64,000 nt of DNA from Edaphochlamys debaryana (taxonomy: Eukaryota; Chlorophyta; Chlorophyceae; Chlamydomonadales): contig JAEHOE010000013.1 in NCBI GenBank assembly GCA_016858145.1, positions 62,001 through 126,000 of the forward strand, written 5' to 3'. The position numbers and the translations under genes were made by a program. The notes under the pieces were generated by a model. It saw only the letters and a program-made list of their open reading frames with translations. It had not been told where the DNA came from and did no database searches. Each line of letters begins with the position of its first letter. The stretch's first letter is position 1. Shown in pieces: positions 1 through 19,160 of the stretch.

Positions 1-874
1 CCCAACTCAAATCGGTATCAGGCCACAAAACCCCGAGCACAACACGCAACTCCTTATTTAAGCATGCCCCCTAGATATTCGCCTTACGGCCCCGCAGGGG
101 CTGTGAGCCCCGTCCGTCCTCTCGCCTACCGCCACTACGCCCCCACAGGCCGGCCGCACGTCCCAGCCACCGCCCGTGCTCACGCGGATCGGGGGAGGGG
201 AGGGGTAACTGCCGCACCCTCACGCGTCCCCCCACCCCAGCGCTTCTCCGCCGCGGCCGCGCCTCCCCGCTCTCCGCCATTCAGTCATGGAGCTCTCCAG
301 GGCGCTGCAGGGCTGCGGTCGTCCACGCCGGGAGCGCGCCTGCGCCGGTCCCCGCATGGCCGGTAGCGGCCGCAAGCCGGCCGAGGCCTGCGCTTCTCGC
401 CACCCCCGCCCCTGCCCCGTCGCTGCGCCCTTGTCCGCTGCGGCCGCCCGCTCCCGCACCCGCCTGCGCGCCCGGCCCAAACCCGGCCCGCAGCCGCCGT
501 AGTCCTCCCCCGCCAGCCGCACTGCAGCACGGCGGGGCGACAGGGCTGGGCCCCGCACTCCACCTCCTCGCCCCGCCCCGTCTTTCCGCCGCCCAGAGCA
601 GCTGCGCCGGCTCCTCAGCGGCCGCTGCCCCTCCTCCTCGTCGGCGGTGGGTCGGCTGGGCAGTCTCCGCGCAAAGCCAAAGCCGGGCCCTGCGTCCGCT
701 CGGCTTAGCTCCACCCCCTGCGCCGACGCAAGGCCCTCCGGCGACTCCTCCGCGGGGCCCCGCCGCGCCGGGGGCCGCCGCACGCACGGCAGGGGGCTCT
801 CCTCGCCTCCTTTCTCCTCCCACCTCCCGGACCCCGCCTGATCCTCCGCTGCGCCCCCCCTGGCCCCGCCCCGC
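1..874. other. 3' flank of phototropin gene, no gene seen
   Basis: This stretch lies downstream of the phototropin stop codon on the minus strand. It is extremely GC-rich and open in several frames at once, with no family motif or splice-phase chain. I saw no minus-strand TGTAA polyadenylation signal in it, so the end of the transcript is not located. Confidence 0.5.
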
Positions 875-8218
<7,344 letters not shown>

Positions 8219-9384
8219 GGATAGCATACGCGGGCTCAGACCTCGCACAGAAGCCTGGCCAGCGCGTGCACGCGAGTCCCGAAAACGGCTTTCGCTGCTG
8301 CGCTGGACCCACCGCCATCGTGCAGCTGGACCCTTTTGGCCACGAGCTACAGTAAGGCGCCTATAAGCCGGCTGGCCAACGTGGGGTCAAGTCGTCTGCA
8401 CAAGTGCGCTGAAGAATGCACACAAAAACGGGACTAGGCTCTCTTGAGGCTCATTTGACGTGCAGCGAGGCGATGCCCTAACCAGCGGTCCAGCTAATGC
8501 GACTTGCCAGCAGGAGGGGGGCCCCAGCAAGAGTGCGCACAAGAAGTACGGCATTTGGGAGAATTGACCGCTGCTCCTTGGCTTTCTCCTTGGCAGGCAG
8601 TTCTCTTGGCAAGCGCACTACCCACAGGCTGGTTCAGTACTCGTTTGTGTCGGAGCGCCCCGAGACCGGCATGGTGTGAACCGAATGCGAGAGCGCTGTT
8701 TCAGCTGTCGTTTACGCCTGGGTAGCAGGTCAGCACTTACCATCAAGTGGGGGAGGCGGGGGGCGGGGGCAGAGGCTGGGCGCGAAGGCGCCTGTGACAC
8801 AGGTGCCGGGCTAACCCACGTGTGCTGCCCGCTGGCCGCAACCCTGTAATGCGTCATTCCTAACCCACGTGTGCCCACCCTGGCGCAACGCACCACCGAG
8901 GTCTTGGGTGAAGACCCGCCCTCTGAGCTGCAAGGCATGTGGCGCGTCACCAGTGATATGTCCGGTGACACCGCGGAGAGTGGAGGCTCGTCTTGCACCC
9001 GTGGGCTGCTGCACATTGGGGCGGGTGCGGCGCTCATAGGGCAGCGGCGCCGCGGGCTTGGGGTATAGGCATTATGTGAAGGTCACCCGGGCCGGGTGGC
9101 GTGCAGTGCAGCGTACGGGGGAGAAGAGGGGCTGGGGTGCGGGCGTGTGTGTGTGCGACCGGGGGCGGGCGTGGACCCGGGCTGAGCGCCCAAAAGTAGC
9201 GGCGGTGGAGGGAGAGATGTAGCGGGTGGCGTGTGGGCAGTAGCGGATTGGAGACGGACATCTTCTCTTTCTATCTTCTGAAGGGTGCATGTGAATGTGC
9301 GCCCAACCCAACCGGCCAAGTCCGGCATTGCGGGGTTGCGAAGGCCCCTAACTTATGGCGGCGTGGGTTCAGTCCGTGCGCTGT

Positions 9385-9475
9385 GGGGCGTAGTGCTTGA
9401 TTGCGCGGCCCCAGTGCTGCCCGGCCTCGCGGGGTTTGGGGCTCAGCCCTTTTCCCTGTCCTGAGGAGGACAGAC
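9385..9475 (-). repeat. Short dispersed repeat, copy 1
   Basis: Read on the minus strand, this segment closely matches 53125-53215 on the plus strand. Both contain AAAAGGGCTGAGC, then AAACCCCGCGAGG, then GGGCAGCACTGGGGCCGCGC, in the same order and spacing. A shorter relative of the first block occurs near 50586. The class is unknown. Confidence 0.6.
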
Positions 9476-10892
9476 ACACCTTGTTTGAAGGTCAGGGCAG
9501 ACTTTAGACTCCAACTTTACATGAGCAGCATTGACAGTGCCAGAGCTTAGCACAGATCTGAGAGGTGAGTTCCCTGAAGGCCTTTGCGGGATGAGGTCGT
9601 CTGCACGATGCCAGGGCCCCTAGACACGCAGGACAGCGGTGGCCGAGCACCTTTCCTCTTCAGTGCTGCAATATTGAGCTGTCGCCGTCGCTGCGGCGCC
9701 AACATGTTTGTGCGCTCGCCGGCTCTGTCCCCGCCGCCAAACCTACGCACGTCCTGCCCCTCCCTGCCTGCAGGTGGTGATTCGGATGGGCGGCGCGGGC
9801 AAGCGAGGGCGGAGCAGCGGCAGCTCAAGGCCGGCGTGGACGCCCTCTCAGCAACCCGGGCAAGGGAGTCCGCCGCGTGGGCCTGAAGAGGTCTGGGGCT
9901 CTAGGCTGTGGGCACCGTCGGCTGGCGCTGGCAGTGCCGTTCGATGGCTGCTTCACTGCTTCCCCGCCTGAGGCTCTTGACGTGGATGGGGAGGGGGGGG
10001 AGGCGGCAGCTGGGCTGAGACCGCATCTGTGACCCGCCCTCCGTACGTTGAGGCCTGAGGCCCTCAGCGTGCCCGATGGCCCTCCGTGGTACCCGTCCGG
10101 GCGACCAGGGGGCGGGAGCTGCTGCTGGCTGCCTCAGGTGGAATGAGAAACGGGGACGAGGTTACGCGAAAAGCAAGGCCAGCAAAGTGCACTTGTTCCC
10201 TACAACTCTGGCGAGGTTCTATCCGCAACCCTGCCCTTGCTCTGCCTCAGGTGGGCCTCAGCGGGGGCAGGGGCAGCCCGGTCAGGGGAGTCGGGCTGTG
10301 TCCGGGTGGACCCGGTGCTGCGCCTGAGCGCTCCCTGAGCCAATCGTAACTGGTCGAGTAGCGTGGTCCAAGGTCCGAAGCAGCCATGTGGCGCCTGGCT
10401 GCTGGCTTGGCTGAAGCACCCTTGGCTCCGCCATACCGGCAATTGTTATTGCCACTCTCACGAGCGGCGGTGCCATTCGAAACTCTCCACCCCCTCACAG
10501 CACCCCTTTCGGCGCCGAGAGCTGTGCATTGACACGGCTTTACCCCGTCCCCTCCGAAGTGCAGACAGTGCTAAGCCTGCCCCTCGGCTTTGGGTTCTCA
10601 GCCCTTACCCCTGACCCCTCTGCCTTGACGGAAAGCACGTTGGCGGGGCGGATGGGCCTGTGGCCACGGGTGGAACCATCTCCCCGCGTGCCCTGCCCCT
10701 TCGCCCGCTGAGGCTCAGGCCTAGACCCTGCCTGGAACGGGGTGCGGCCGTGCGAGCTAACGGCGTCGGCACCGTACTCGGGACGGACTGCAGCCCAGCG
10801 AGCACTGGTGCCGCCATGCATTCGCTGCAAGGCACCCCTGTATGCAACGAGCCCTCCTGGGAGGGCTCACACACACAGGTCGGCTCCTCGCC

Positions 10893-11183
10893 TGCGTAGT
10901 CTGCGGAACACGCCCTACGCCACACCACAACCAAGCGCTTCGCTTCGTTGATGTTCTTCTACCCCTGTATGCCTGAGCATGTCCGTCTCTGAGGGCACGG
11001 GCGCAGGGGCGGAGGGGCATTGTGCGCCCGCAGGAGGGGCCGTGGCCCGGCACAAGCTCTGGGACTGGGCGGATTGGGCTGCGGGGTACAAGGCGTTCTT
11101 GGGAAGGGGGGCTGGGGGTAGAAGAACATCAACGAAGCGAAGCGCTTTGGTTGTGGCGTAGGGCGTGTTCCGCAGACTACGCA
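10893..11183. repeat. Fold-back (inverted) repeat, about 70-bp arms
   Basis: The left arm (10893-10965) and right arm (11115-11183) are near-perfect reverse complements. Each contains TGCGTAGTCTGCGGAACACG and AAGCGCTTCGCTTCGTTGAT in the left-arm orientation. They differ mainly by a 4-5 nt indel, and the loop is about 150 nt. The element looks like a MITE or fold-back element with no coding capacity. Confidence 0.75.
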
Positions 11184-11519
11184 GACCTGTGGGGCTTACC
11201 GAGTGTCGTTGTCGCCTGTGAACCGGGAGGGCCCGCGAGGGGGGGGCTGGGGGTCCAAGCAATGTGCAGGGGGCTGGGGGTGGGGGGAAAGGGTGGGTGA
11301 GTATGCTTGGGGGGAAGCAGGAGGGCGTTGAGGGGGCGCAGTCTCTGCCTGTGGGCCAGGGCGCGGAGGTACAACAGAAGGGGGGCAATGTGGGGCCGGT
11401 CGTGCTTGTACCGCAGGAGGCCGCAGAGCACGAGCCACTCATTTCGATGCGCCAGCACATACATAGGCACAAGCAGGCCACGAGAACTTGTTTTTGACTT
11501 CAACCCAACTCTAAAAGCC

Positions 11520-14500
11520 ATGGCTCTCCTCGCGTCTCACCGTTCCTGCTCGGCCCTTTCGCGGGGCGAGCGACGGATGAGCATGCGCCTGAGGACCGCG
11601 CTGCGCTGCGTGAACGAGGGATCTGGCGAGTCTGCTGCCCCTCTATCGCGGCGCACGCTGGCTCATATGATCGCAGCAAGCGGCTTGCTCGCCATGGGTC
11701 CGGGAGTTCCTGAGGCCCGCGCTATTCAGGGCATGACAGCGGGCCGCATGCCAGGTGAGGCGACCTGCCTTCGATAGCGCTAAGCGTGGGCGCAGGCGGT
11801 GTGCTCGCAAGGCCTATGAGGGCGACTGGCAAATGCCGGAACGCCTGCACGCCTGCTTGCCGACGACACGAGTCCTTGCCTTACGACTCGTCGGGCTGGG
11901 ACCCACTTGCACCGGGGAGCTGGGGTGCCCTTGAACCAGGGCCTGCAATTGCCGCGCGTGCGACTGGTGACCACCCCACCTCGCGCCCGCGCACGTGCTG
12001 GCCCCCGAACGCCGTCAGCCCACACGCTCAGCCCGCCTGCCCCCCCCTTCCCCCGACCGCTCCCCTCTCCTGCCTCCTGCCCTCCCCTCCAGGCGTGAGC
12101 AAGGTCCCGGACGCTGAGGGCTACTACCTGTACCGCCGGCCCGAGGGCAAGAGCGGGGGCCACGGAGTGGGGTGGTCCGAGATTCCCCAATACACCTTCA
12201 AGGTGGGGGCAGGGGGAGGCAGGAGGGGGGGAGATGGGGCGAGGATCAGGGGGAGGGCAAGACGGGGCGCTTCACGGGGTTGCCGTACACGGGCAGGGAC
12301 TGCCGCACAGGGAGAAGGGAGGGGGAGAGATTGATCCTTGACGAGTTGGCAACCAGAGAGAGGGGAGGGGTGGCGGAGGGGCAGGGGAAGGGCAAGTGCG
12401 CCACACGGCAGGGAGATGCCGTTACCGCACGGCCAAGGGCTGCCGTCCAGGGAGATCGCGGGGGATCTGGGGCCGGCGACGGTCTCAGATCATCAGGAGA
12501 TGTTGTGCGGGGACTGTGTGTGAGGTCAGGCCGGGAGAAGGGCAACACGGCAGCTAGGCGCGTGTGGGTGCACACCCGTATGCCGAGGGGTACCCGCCTC
12601 GCCCCACGCCCAGCCCCTCGCCAACGCGCGGCCCCTCCCCCCCTGCAGGTGCCTCCGGGCTGGGACGAGATCCCCGTGTCCATCGCCGACCTGGGCGGCA
12701 CCGAGGTGGGGGGGCAGGGGTGCAGGGGGGTAGGGGGGGCAAGGCGGGGGGAGGGGCAAGGGGAGGGTTGAACGGAGGAGGGTTAGACGGGGGAGGGTTA
12801 GACGGGGAACTTGAGGGCAGACGGGAGGTCGGGATAAGTGGAGAAAGTGGAGTGCAAGAACGGGGGGATGGCTTGGGGGGAGTGAGGGGAGGCCAGAAAG
12901 GGTTGCAGGATGCGGGAGGCGGGAGGCCCCGGCGTGGGGCCGGCACTGGGCTTGGAGGCAGGGCGGACAGGCAGAGGCGCTCAGGAGGGGGCAGATGGTC
13001 CCTGTACGCAAAGCGCGGGGGAAGGCCGCCAGTCGGGCGGCCCGGCCCTGCACCCGCCATCGGCTCCCGCTGTCAGCCGGTGCCACGGCGTCACCAGTCC
13101 CCCCCTCCCCACTAACAACTCGACGCTCTCCCGCTTATCAGCTTCGACTACCGCCCCTCCCCCCTGTCCTGCCCCCCAGATCGACCTCCGCTTCCAGAGC
13201 AAGGAGGCGGGGGACCTGGCCGTCATCGTGGCGCCCGTGCTGCGGTGGGGGGGGGGGGAGGGGCAAGGGGGTGGGGGCAGGGGGTGTGTGAAGCTGAGCG
13301 GGAGAGCGTCTCGTTGTTAGTGGGATTGCCGGAGGGGTACACGGGGGGCTGCAGAGGGGGAGGGGCCTTGCATGCGAGCGGGGGTTGCCGGGGGGGGGAG
13401 GTGCAGGGGAGAAAGGGAACGGCATGTAACTCGCCGGAGGAAGGGGACCCCCCCCCTGGGAGCCCGTGCCCGTCCCTGTCCGGGCGCCCACGGGCTCTGC
13501 TCCTCCTGCACTCCTGCCACCCCGCTGACCCGCCCGCTCCCCCCCGCCGCCCTCCCCCCCGCAGCTTCATGGATCTGGGCTTCAACGCGGTGAGGGGGGG
13601 CCTGGGGTGGGGGCCTGGGGGAGCCCCGCGCATGGGGTGGGGGGCAACCAGCTCCGAGGCAGGCGCTGCACGCGGCAGATGCGCCCCCCAAGCGCACGGC
13701 CGCCTGGCCCTCCTCTCCCCCCTGACCCCCCTCACCCCTGTCACCCGTCGCTACCACCCCTGACCCCTTCCTCCCCCCCCAGCGCGTCACGCTCAAGGAG
13801 ATCGGCGACCCGCAGCGCGTGATCGAGGGCTTCGCGCCCGAGCTGTACGGCGCACCGCTCAACGACGGCGAGGTGCTGGACTCGAGCTTCAAGACGCAGG
13901 GTGGGGCGGGGGGGGGGGGGCTTGGGGGGGGGGGGCGAAGGAGGGCGCCGGGGCGGAGGCCGAGAGCATGGCGGGGTGAGGGCCGCGGCGCGGTGCATAC
14001 GGTCCTGCGCACTCTGCTCAGCCAAGGCGTAGCTTCACCCACCCACCCTTTCCTCTCGGCAGCATGTATTTCCCTCGATGTACGGCTCTACAATCATAGC
14101 TTCCCTCCGCCTCTCCCCTTCCCCCACCCCACCCCCCATCCCCCACCCCACCCCCAGAGGACGGCGGGCTGTACTACTACTACGACCTCTCCAAGAACCG
14201 CCTGGTGTCCGCCACCGCCACCAAGAACCGGGTCTTCATCATCACCATTTCGGCCACCAGCCGCCAGGTGGGGGGGGGCGGGGGAGGAGGGAGAGAGTGG
14301 GGATTGGTTGGGGAGGGGCAGGGTCTGCACCTGCCGCCTGCGCACAGCGCAGGGGTTATGTCGCCCCGCAGCCCCTGAAGGCTACGTACCGACGGCACCC
14401 GCCTTCCGCCCGCCTTCCGCCCCTTCTCTCCTTCCGCTCCCCAATGCTCCGAACATCACCCCCCCCCCCCTCTCCCTCCCCAGTTCAAGAAGCACGCCGA

Positions 14501-14546
14501 CGAGCTCCGCGCCATCCAGCAGTCCTTCCGGGTGGCGCCCGAGTGA
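11520..14546 (+). CDS. PsbP-domain (PPD-like) thylakoid lumen protein
   Basis: Eight exons (11520-11754, 12093-12202, 12649-12705, 13180-13244, 13565-13589, 13783-13900, 14158-14267, 14484-14546) join in phase to 260 residues. The N-terminus is a bipartite plastid signal: a basic Ser/Ala-rich stretch, then a twin arginine (R44-R45, SRRTLAHM), a hydrophobic run and an AxA site (A66-R67-A68). This predicts export to the thylakoid lumen by the Tat route. The mature part is a PsbP-like fold, recognised from GYYLYRRPEG, GWDEIPVSIADLGGTEIDLR, VIVAPVL, YYYYDL and a C-terminal SFRVAPE. PPD proteins are PsbP relatives that assist photosystem assembly or maintenance; which PPD clade this is I cannot tell. 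Exon 4 (65 nt) lies between inverted repeat arms in its flanking introns. Confidence 0.85.
13108..13324. repeat. Inverted repeat flanking PsbP-like exon 4
   Basis: Arm 13108-13145 in intron 3 and arm 13290-13324 in intron 4 are reverse complements over about 35 nt. The shared core in left-arm orientation is CCCACTAACAAC, then GACGCTCTCCCGCT, then CAGCTTC. Exon 4 sits in the loop. A third related copy lies at about 22951-22984, beyond the dehydrogenase stop codon. Confidence 0.7.
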
Positions 14547-16385
14547 GGGGGGAGAGGAGGGGCCTGGGAGGAGGGCGCTGCGCAGACTGCTGAGTGGCTG
14601 GGCTCGCCCAGTGTGGCTGCCCTGCGCCGTTGGAAGGGGCGGCACGAGGGCAGCGGCAGCGGTCGGCAGCGGAGGCTAGTGTGTACGGGAAGTGCTTGGT
14701 ACGGCGGTGCGGTGCATGGAGGGGATGCGGGGCCGTGACTAGGGTTTGGCGTGGAGGCAGGGCTCTTTGCTGGGGCTGCCGTGTTGGATGCATGTGGCGT
14801 TGCGTTGACCTCGCGGGGCTTGAGGGGGCGGACGTTGGCGGCGGCCCTGGGGGCAGCTGCAGGGGGGCGGGGCCTTGCTTGGGTTGTTGGATGGCGCGTT
14901 GTTCGGGGGCGCCGGTGGGCGATGTCATGTTGGAGAACTGAAGCTGTGTGTGTGCGCCTCAAGTATCATTATGCGGGCGTTGGGTTAACTAATGATGGCG
15001 GTGAGGATGCGATGCCGCCTTGAGCGCCAGACATACGGACCTAAGCAGGGAGGGCGCGGGCCTGATGGCCCTCATGTATTCAGACGCACTGTCCGGGGCT
15101 GATGGCAACGATTATATCATTGAGACTGGTTGGCTACCCAATTCATATGTAGCCGCGGGCGTGGAGGCCCTGGCGACGTGCATGCAGAGCGCCGATGAGG
15201 CCGAGCGGGTGCAACACACGGAGAGCGCGCCCTTCCCCCAGTTCCGCTCCCCCCCGCCCGGGCTATTCCCCCCGTTGCCTCGCTCAGTCGCTCTAACGTC
15301 TGAGCCCTGACCACGTCCCGCACCGCCCTCGGCAGTGTGCCCACCCGCACCGCTAGAGCTGGATCACCTGCCCCCCCGGCACGGCCCCTGCGAGCACAGA
15401 ACCCCCCGGTAGTGCCCAGCAGCCTAGACGCACCTTGCCCCCCAGCGCCCCCCCCCCTGGCGCTGCCCCCACTGCCGCCAGCACGCGCCCTGCTTCTTTC
15501 CCCCAGCTCGCACCTTCACACACTGCACTGCACTATGCGGCTTTCGGCGTCCTAGCGGCTCACGTGGCGCTTTCCATCCGCTTCGCAGGTGAGCTTGCGC
15601 CACGTTCTGGGACCCGCGGACGCCTGCACGCACACGCTGGGGGCCTCGGCACCACAGGATGGCATAGGAAAGATAAGTGACGTATCCGAACGCGTTGCGT
15701 GGTGCGGCCCTTAGGATCACCCGTGCGGCCGCTTGCTCCTGCCTGTCGCTCTGCCTCTCCCTCTTTCTGTTGCGTTGCGCACAGCCTAGTTGCGTTCAGC
15801 TGCATCCCCCTTCGTCGACGTCCGGACTACGCTGCACGGCCCCTGCGAGCACAAAACCCCCTGGCGCTGCTCGTGATGGCCAGGGCGAGGGCCAGGGCGA
15901 GGGCGCAGGCCCAGGTTCCCAGCCATGGCTGCAGAGTGTAACACGCGCACTGCCGCCCAGCGGCCCCAACTTCGCCCAGGACCGGGACCCTGACCGGCTC
16001 TCGCGGTGCCCGTGGCCTCCCGTGCCTCTGCCCGCCCGCTGCCCAGCGCCTCCTGCCCGGGGTGTGGCAGGCTGCACCTGCCCCCTGCCTCCCTCGCTAC
16101 GCCCTGCTCGCCCCTGCCCCCCGACTCCTCCTCCACAGGGATGCACACGAAGCCCCCGGGGGCCCCCCTTGCGCAAGTGCACCTTGAACCCCTGGGCCTT
16201 CCCCCGCCTCGAGAACCTCCTGCTCCTCACAACGCACCCTGCCCCCCCCCCCCCCCCCCCCCCGCGCCTGCATGGCACCACAGTCTTGAGCCCCCTATCC
16301 ACCCCCAGGCCACGTCATCAGCCTCCCATGCCTCAGCCTCCCCAAGGCCCCCTCAGGCACACCCCAGGCCCCCCTCAGGTCCCCC
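14547..16385. other. Convergent intergenic region
   Basis: This lies between the PsbP-like stop (plus) and the CHCH gene stop (minus). It holds 3' UTR sequence and a direct repeat of CGGCCCCTGCGAGCACA at about 15383 and 15837. There is a GGCGAGGGCCA-type short tandem repeat at about 15884-15912, a poly-C run at about 16242-16262, and one exon-like segment listed separately. No complete gene was recognised. Confidence 0.45.
15507..15588 (+). other. Possible orphan exon, hydrophobic
   Basis: The segment is preceded by a good acceptor (CTTCTTTCCCCCAG) and followed by a good donor (CGCAG/GTGAGC). It is open in a frame encoding a hydrophobic stretch that includes YAAFGVLAAHVALSIRFA. I could not link it to an upstream start or a downstream exon, so it could be part of a small membrane-protein gene or chance. 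Confidence 0.2.
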
Positions 16386-18735
16386 TCAGGCCCTGCTGGC
16401 GCTGAAGGCGCTGGTGGCGCAGTCCTGGTAGGCCCGGGCCAGGCCCTCGCAGCGCCACGCCTCCTGCGCGGGGAGGGGGGGAAGGGGAGGGGGAGGGGTT
16501 GGAAAGGGGCCCGGGGAGGCGGAGGCCGGGTGGAGCAGGGGAAGATGCCCGGGTGCGCCGGGCGTGGAGCCCGGGTGCGCCACCCTGGCCCTGGGTGAAG
16601 GGTACACGGGCCCCGGCCCCTCCGGCCCGGCTGTCCCGACGACCCGCAGCGCCCACAGCCCCTGCCGCCCTGCGTGCCCGGAGCAGCCCGGGTCACGGAG
16701 TGCCCCCGCCATGCCGTGGGGGGAGACAGGCAGCCCCACTCCCTGAGGGGGCCCTCCCCCCCTCTGCCCCGCCGAAGGCACCGCTGCGTTGTCCCCGTGG
16801 CAGGCTCCCCGCCCCTCCGTGCATGACCCTGCCCGCCCCCCCCCCCCACGGCCCCGCAGCCCCCGCCCTCCTCCCCCCCCACCCCCCCCCGACGCACCGC
16901 CGGGTGGTCCCGGAAGCAGGCCCAGCAGGACTGGCCCTCCCCCTGGCAGGGCAGCGGCTTGGGGGTGACGCTGGGGGGGAGGGGTGGGGGAGGGGCAGAG
17001 GGGGGAGGGGCGGTGGGGCGGAGCGCGCCTGGGTCGCCGCTGCCTGCATGGACTGCTGAGCGACCGCACGGGTTCCCCCCTGGGGCCTGGCGCGCAGAGC
17101 CCCGCCCCCGCCCCCCGCCAGGCTGGTGCGGGGGCAGGGCGCTCCCCTGCACCAGCCCCAGCCCACCGCATGCCCAGTAGTGCCCAGCTATGCCCACTGG
17201 TCCAGGCGAGCCTGCAAGGCCCTGGCGCCTCCGTGCTGCCCGGGCGCCGCTCCGTCCGCACCCAGTCGCCGCCCCACCCCCTGCCAAGCTCGGCCCCGCA
17301 CACCCCCTACAGCCCACCCCGCTGACTGGCGAATGCGCGGACGGCCCTCCCGGCCACCTCCATACCCCTGCCCAGCTCCCCGCACCCGCCTCCCCGTCGC
17401 GCAGGGGACACGGCCCCGCCCAGCTCTCAACGCCCCCCCTCCCTACCGCAAAGGCAACGACGACGGACAACCGCAGCTCTGGCTCTGGGCCCCGGTGCGC
17501 ATCATCCGCTCGCTGGCCGCCGGTGCCTACTCCAAGACGCCGCCGCCGCACCCCCTTCCCCCCCCCCCCCCACCTGTGCTCCCGCAGCAGCGCCTCCGCC
17601 ATGCCCCGCATGCGGGCCACCTCGGCCGCCTCCTGCTTCACCAGCAGGCCCGCCACCTCGCGGGTGGCCTGAGGGGGGGGGGGTAGGTAGGCGAGGGGGG
17701 GCGGGGAGCGGGGGCAGGAGCGGGTCGGGGGCGGGGTGGATAAGGAGTTGGGGCGGGCAGCAGCGTGCGCGGGAGGGTCGAGCCAGGGGGGTCTGTGCGC
17801 TGGCCTCCCGCGGGAGGAGCCTGACCGGGCGGGGCCCCGAGCGGTGTGCCCCTCGGGACCAGGAGCTGCCCAGTGGGTACCACCCCTCCCCTTCTCCTGG
17901 AGCCTGGGCTGCTCGTCTGAGCCTGGGCTGCTCGTGTGTGTGTGAAGGGGGGGGGGAAGGGGGGTGCTGGGGGGCTGCAGCCGCAGGACACCCGCGGTGG
18001 CCCTGCCCCTGCCCCCGCCCCGCCCTCGACTCATGGGCACATGCCCCCTCCGCCACCCCAAGCCCTCCGCCCCCATCCCCATGGGGCAGGGCCCCGGCCA
18101 GGTGTTGCCCCCTCCAAGCCCCGCCACCCCGCCCCGTGCTCCCCAGCCTGCGGGCACCCCTGCCCCACACGACCCCCCCTCCCTCCCCCTCTTCCCCCCC
18201 ACCTGCAGCTGCCGCGAGAGGGCCACGTCCTGAGCCACCAGGCGGGCGGCGTCGGGGGACACGGGGGGGCGGGAGGGCAGCCTGGGGGGAGGAAGACACG
18301 GGGGCGGGCAGGGGCGGGGGAGTAAGGCCAGGGGGTCGCCCGCCGTCAGGGCCCGCAGTCGCAGCCCGCTGCAGCCTGTAGGGGCGCCAGGCCGCTGTGT
18401 GGTTGCTAGGAGCTCCCGGGACTGGGAGCATGTGGCCGGAGCCGCGGCACGTGCTGCTCGCTCGACGACGCTCGTTGACCCCCCCCCACGTGCCCGCCCC
18501 TCCCCCCCTGCGCCCCCGGACCCACTGGATGGGCATCCGCGGGGCCGAGGGCTTTGGCGCCTCCTTCTTCCGCAGCCCCGCCAGCTTCTCCAGCAGGCCC
18601 ACCGAGAACTGCGAACGCGAGGGCAAACGGCACGATGGCGCGTGTGATGACCACTGCCGAGGGCCGCCGAGAGGTTTTGAGCTACCGCGATCAGAGCCTG
18701 CTGCCTACCGTCACTTCATGGCCCTGGCCCGGCAT
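16386..18735 (-). CDS. Twin-CX9C CHCH protein, MIC19-like
   Basis: Six exons (18735-18709, 18608-18526, 18281-18203, 17668-17574, 16970-16898, 16463-16386) join in phase to 144 residues. The C-terminus is a CHCH domain with two CX9C motifs, C103-X9-C113 and C124-X9-C134, plus an extra C110. Such domains are oxidised by Mia40 and reside in the mitochondrial intermembrane space. The N-terminus (MPGQGHEVTFSVGLLEKLAG) resembles the VTF-containing start of the MICOS subunits MIC19/MIC25, and a charged helical middle (QEAAEVARMRGMAEALLREH) fits that layout. The inferred role is cristae-junction organisation. The first exon is only 27 nt and is the least certain part; a second-position glycine for N-myristoylation is absent. 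The gene is head-to-head with the dehydrogenase gene. Confidence 0.75.
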
Positions 18736-19160
18736 GGCGAATGGCCTGCCAGCGAGCAGCGCGGAGCTCCGTGACCGCCAAGCGAGCACGCTTCCTCGTT
18801 ACAGCGACTGCTTCTTGCCTATTGCCGTCACAGAGATTCCTTTTGGTTGCAGGCTTGTGGCCGGAGCGACACGGGGTGCACGCGCAGGATGCTGATTGCT
18901 GCCGAACGCCCACTGCCCTGAGTTAAACACGCTGCCTGGTGCTACGGCTATATTAGTTACGGCTAGTCGATTTTGCTCGGGACCATGGGGGGGGGAACTG
19001 GCGGATTGGACTTGCCCTCATCCCCTCAAGCCCCGTTTCACGGCACTCCGCTGTGTTCTTTCGCGCTCCCCTCACTCATAGCCTCGCATTGAATTACGCT
19101 CTTGTAATACCTCATCCACCAGTGCTCACCTCGTTTCTGCAGCCGAACCGTCGGTGCAGC
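18736..19160. promoter_or_regulatory. Shared divergent promoter region
   Basis: About 425 bp separate the start codons of the CHCH gene (minus) and the dehydrogenase gene (plus), so both promoters and 5' leaders should lie here. It contains an AT-richer patch (GCTATATTAGTTACGGC near 18946) unlike its GC-rich surroundings. No specific factor site is claimed. Confidence 0.45.

Larger units (their letters stand above)
8219..11519. other. 3.3-kb divergent intergenic region
   Basis: This region separates the start codons of phototropin (minus) and the PsbP-like gene (plus), so it should hold both promoters and 5' leaders. I found no convincing coding exon. It does hold a short repeat near 9.4 kb shared with 53.1 kb, a direct repeat of CTAACCCACGTGTGC near 8812 and 8860, and a fold-back repeat at 10.9-11.2 kb. 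Confidence 0.5.

Noticed and set aside
9355..9385. tRNA-like B box (GGGTTCAGTCC)
   Set aside because: The spacing does not fit the B-box consensus and no acceptor stem or A box could be found.
16295..18262. 655-residue minus-strand open frame
   Set aside because: It runs through the introns of the CHCH gene. GC-rich introns here rarely contain stop codons. Only short pieces of it match the spliced exons.
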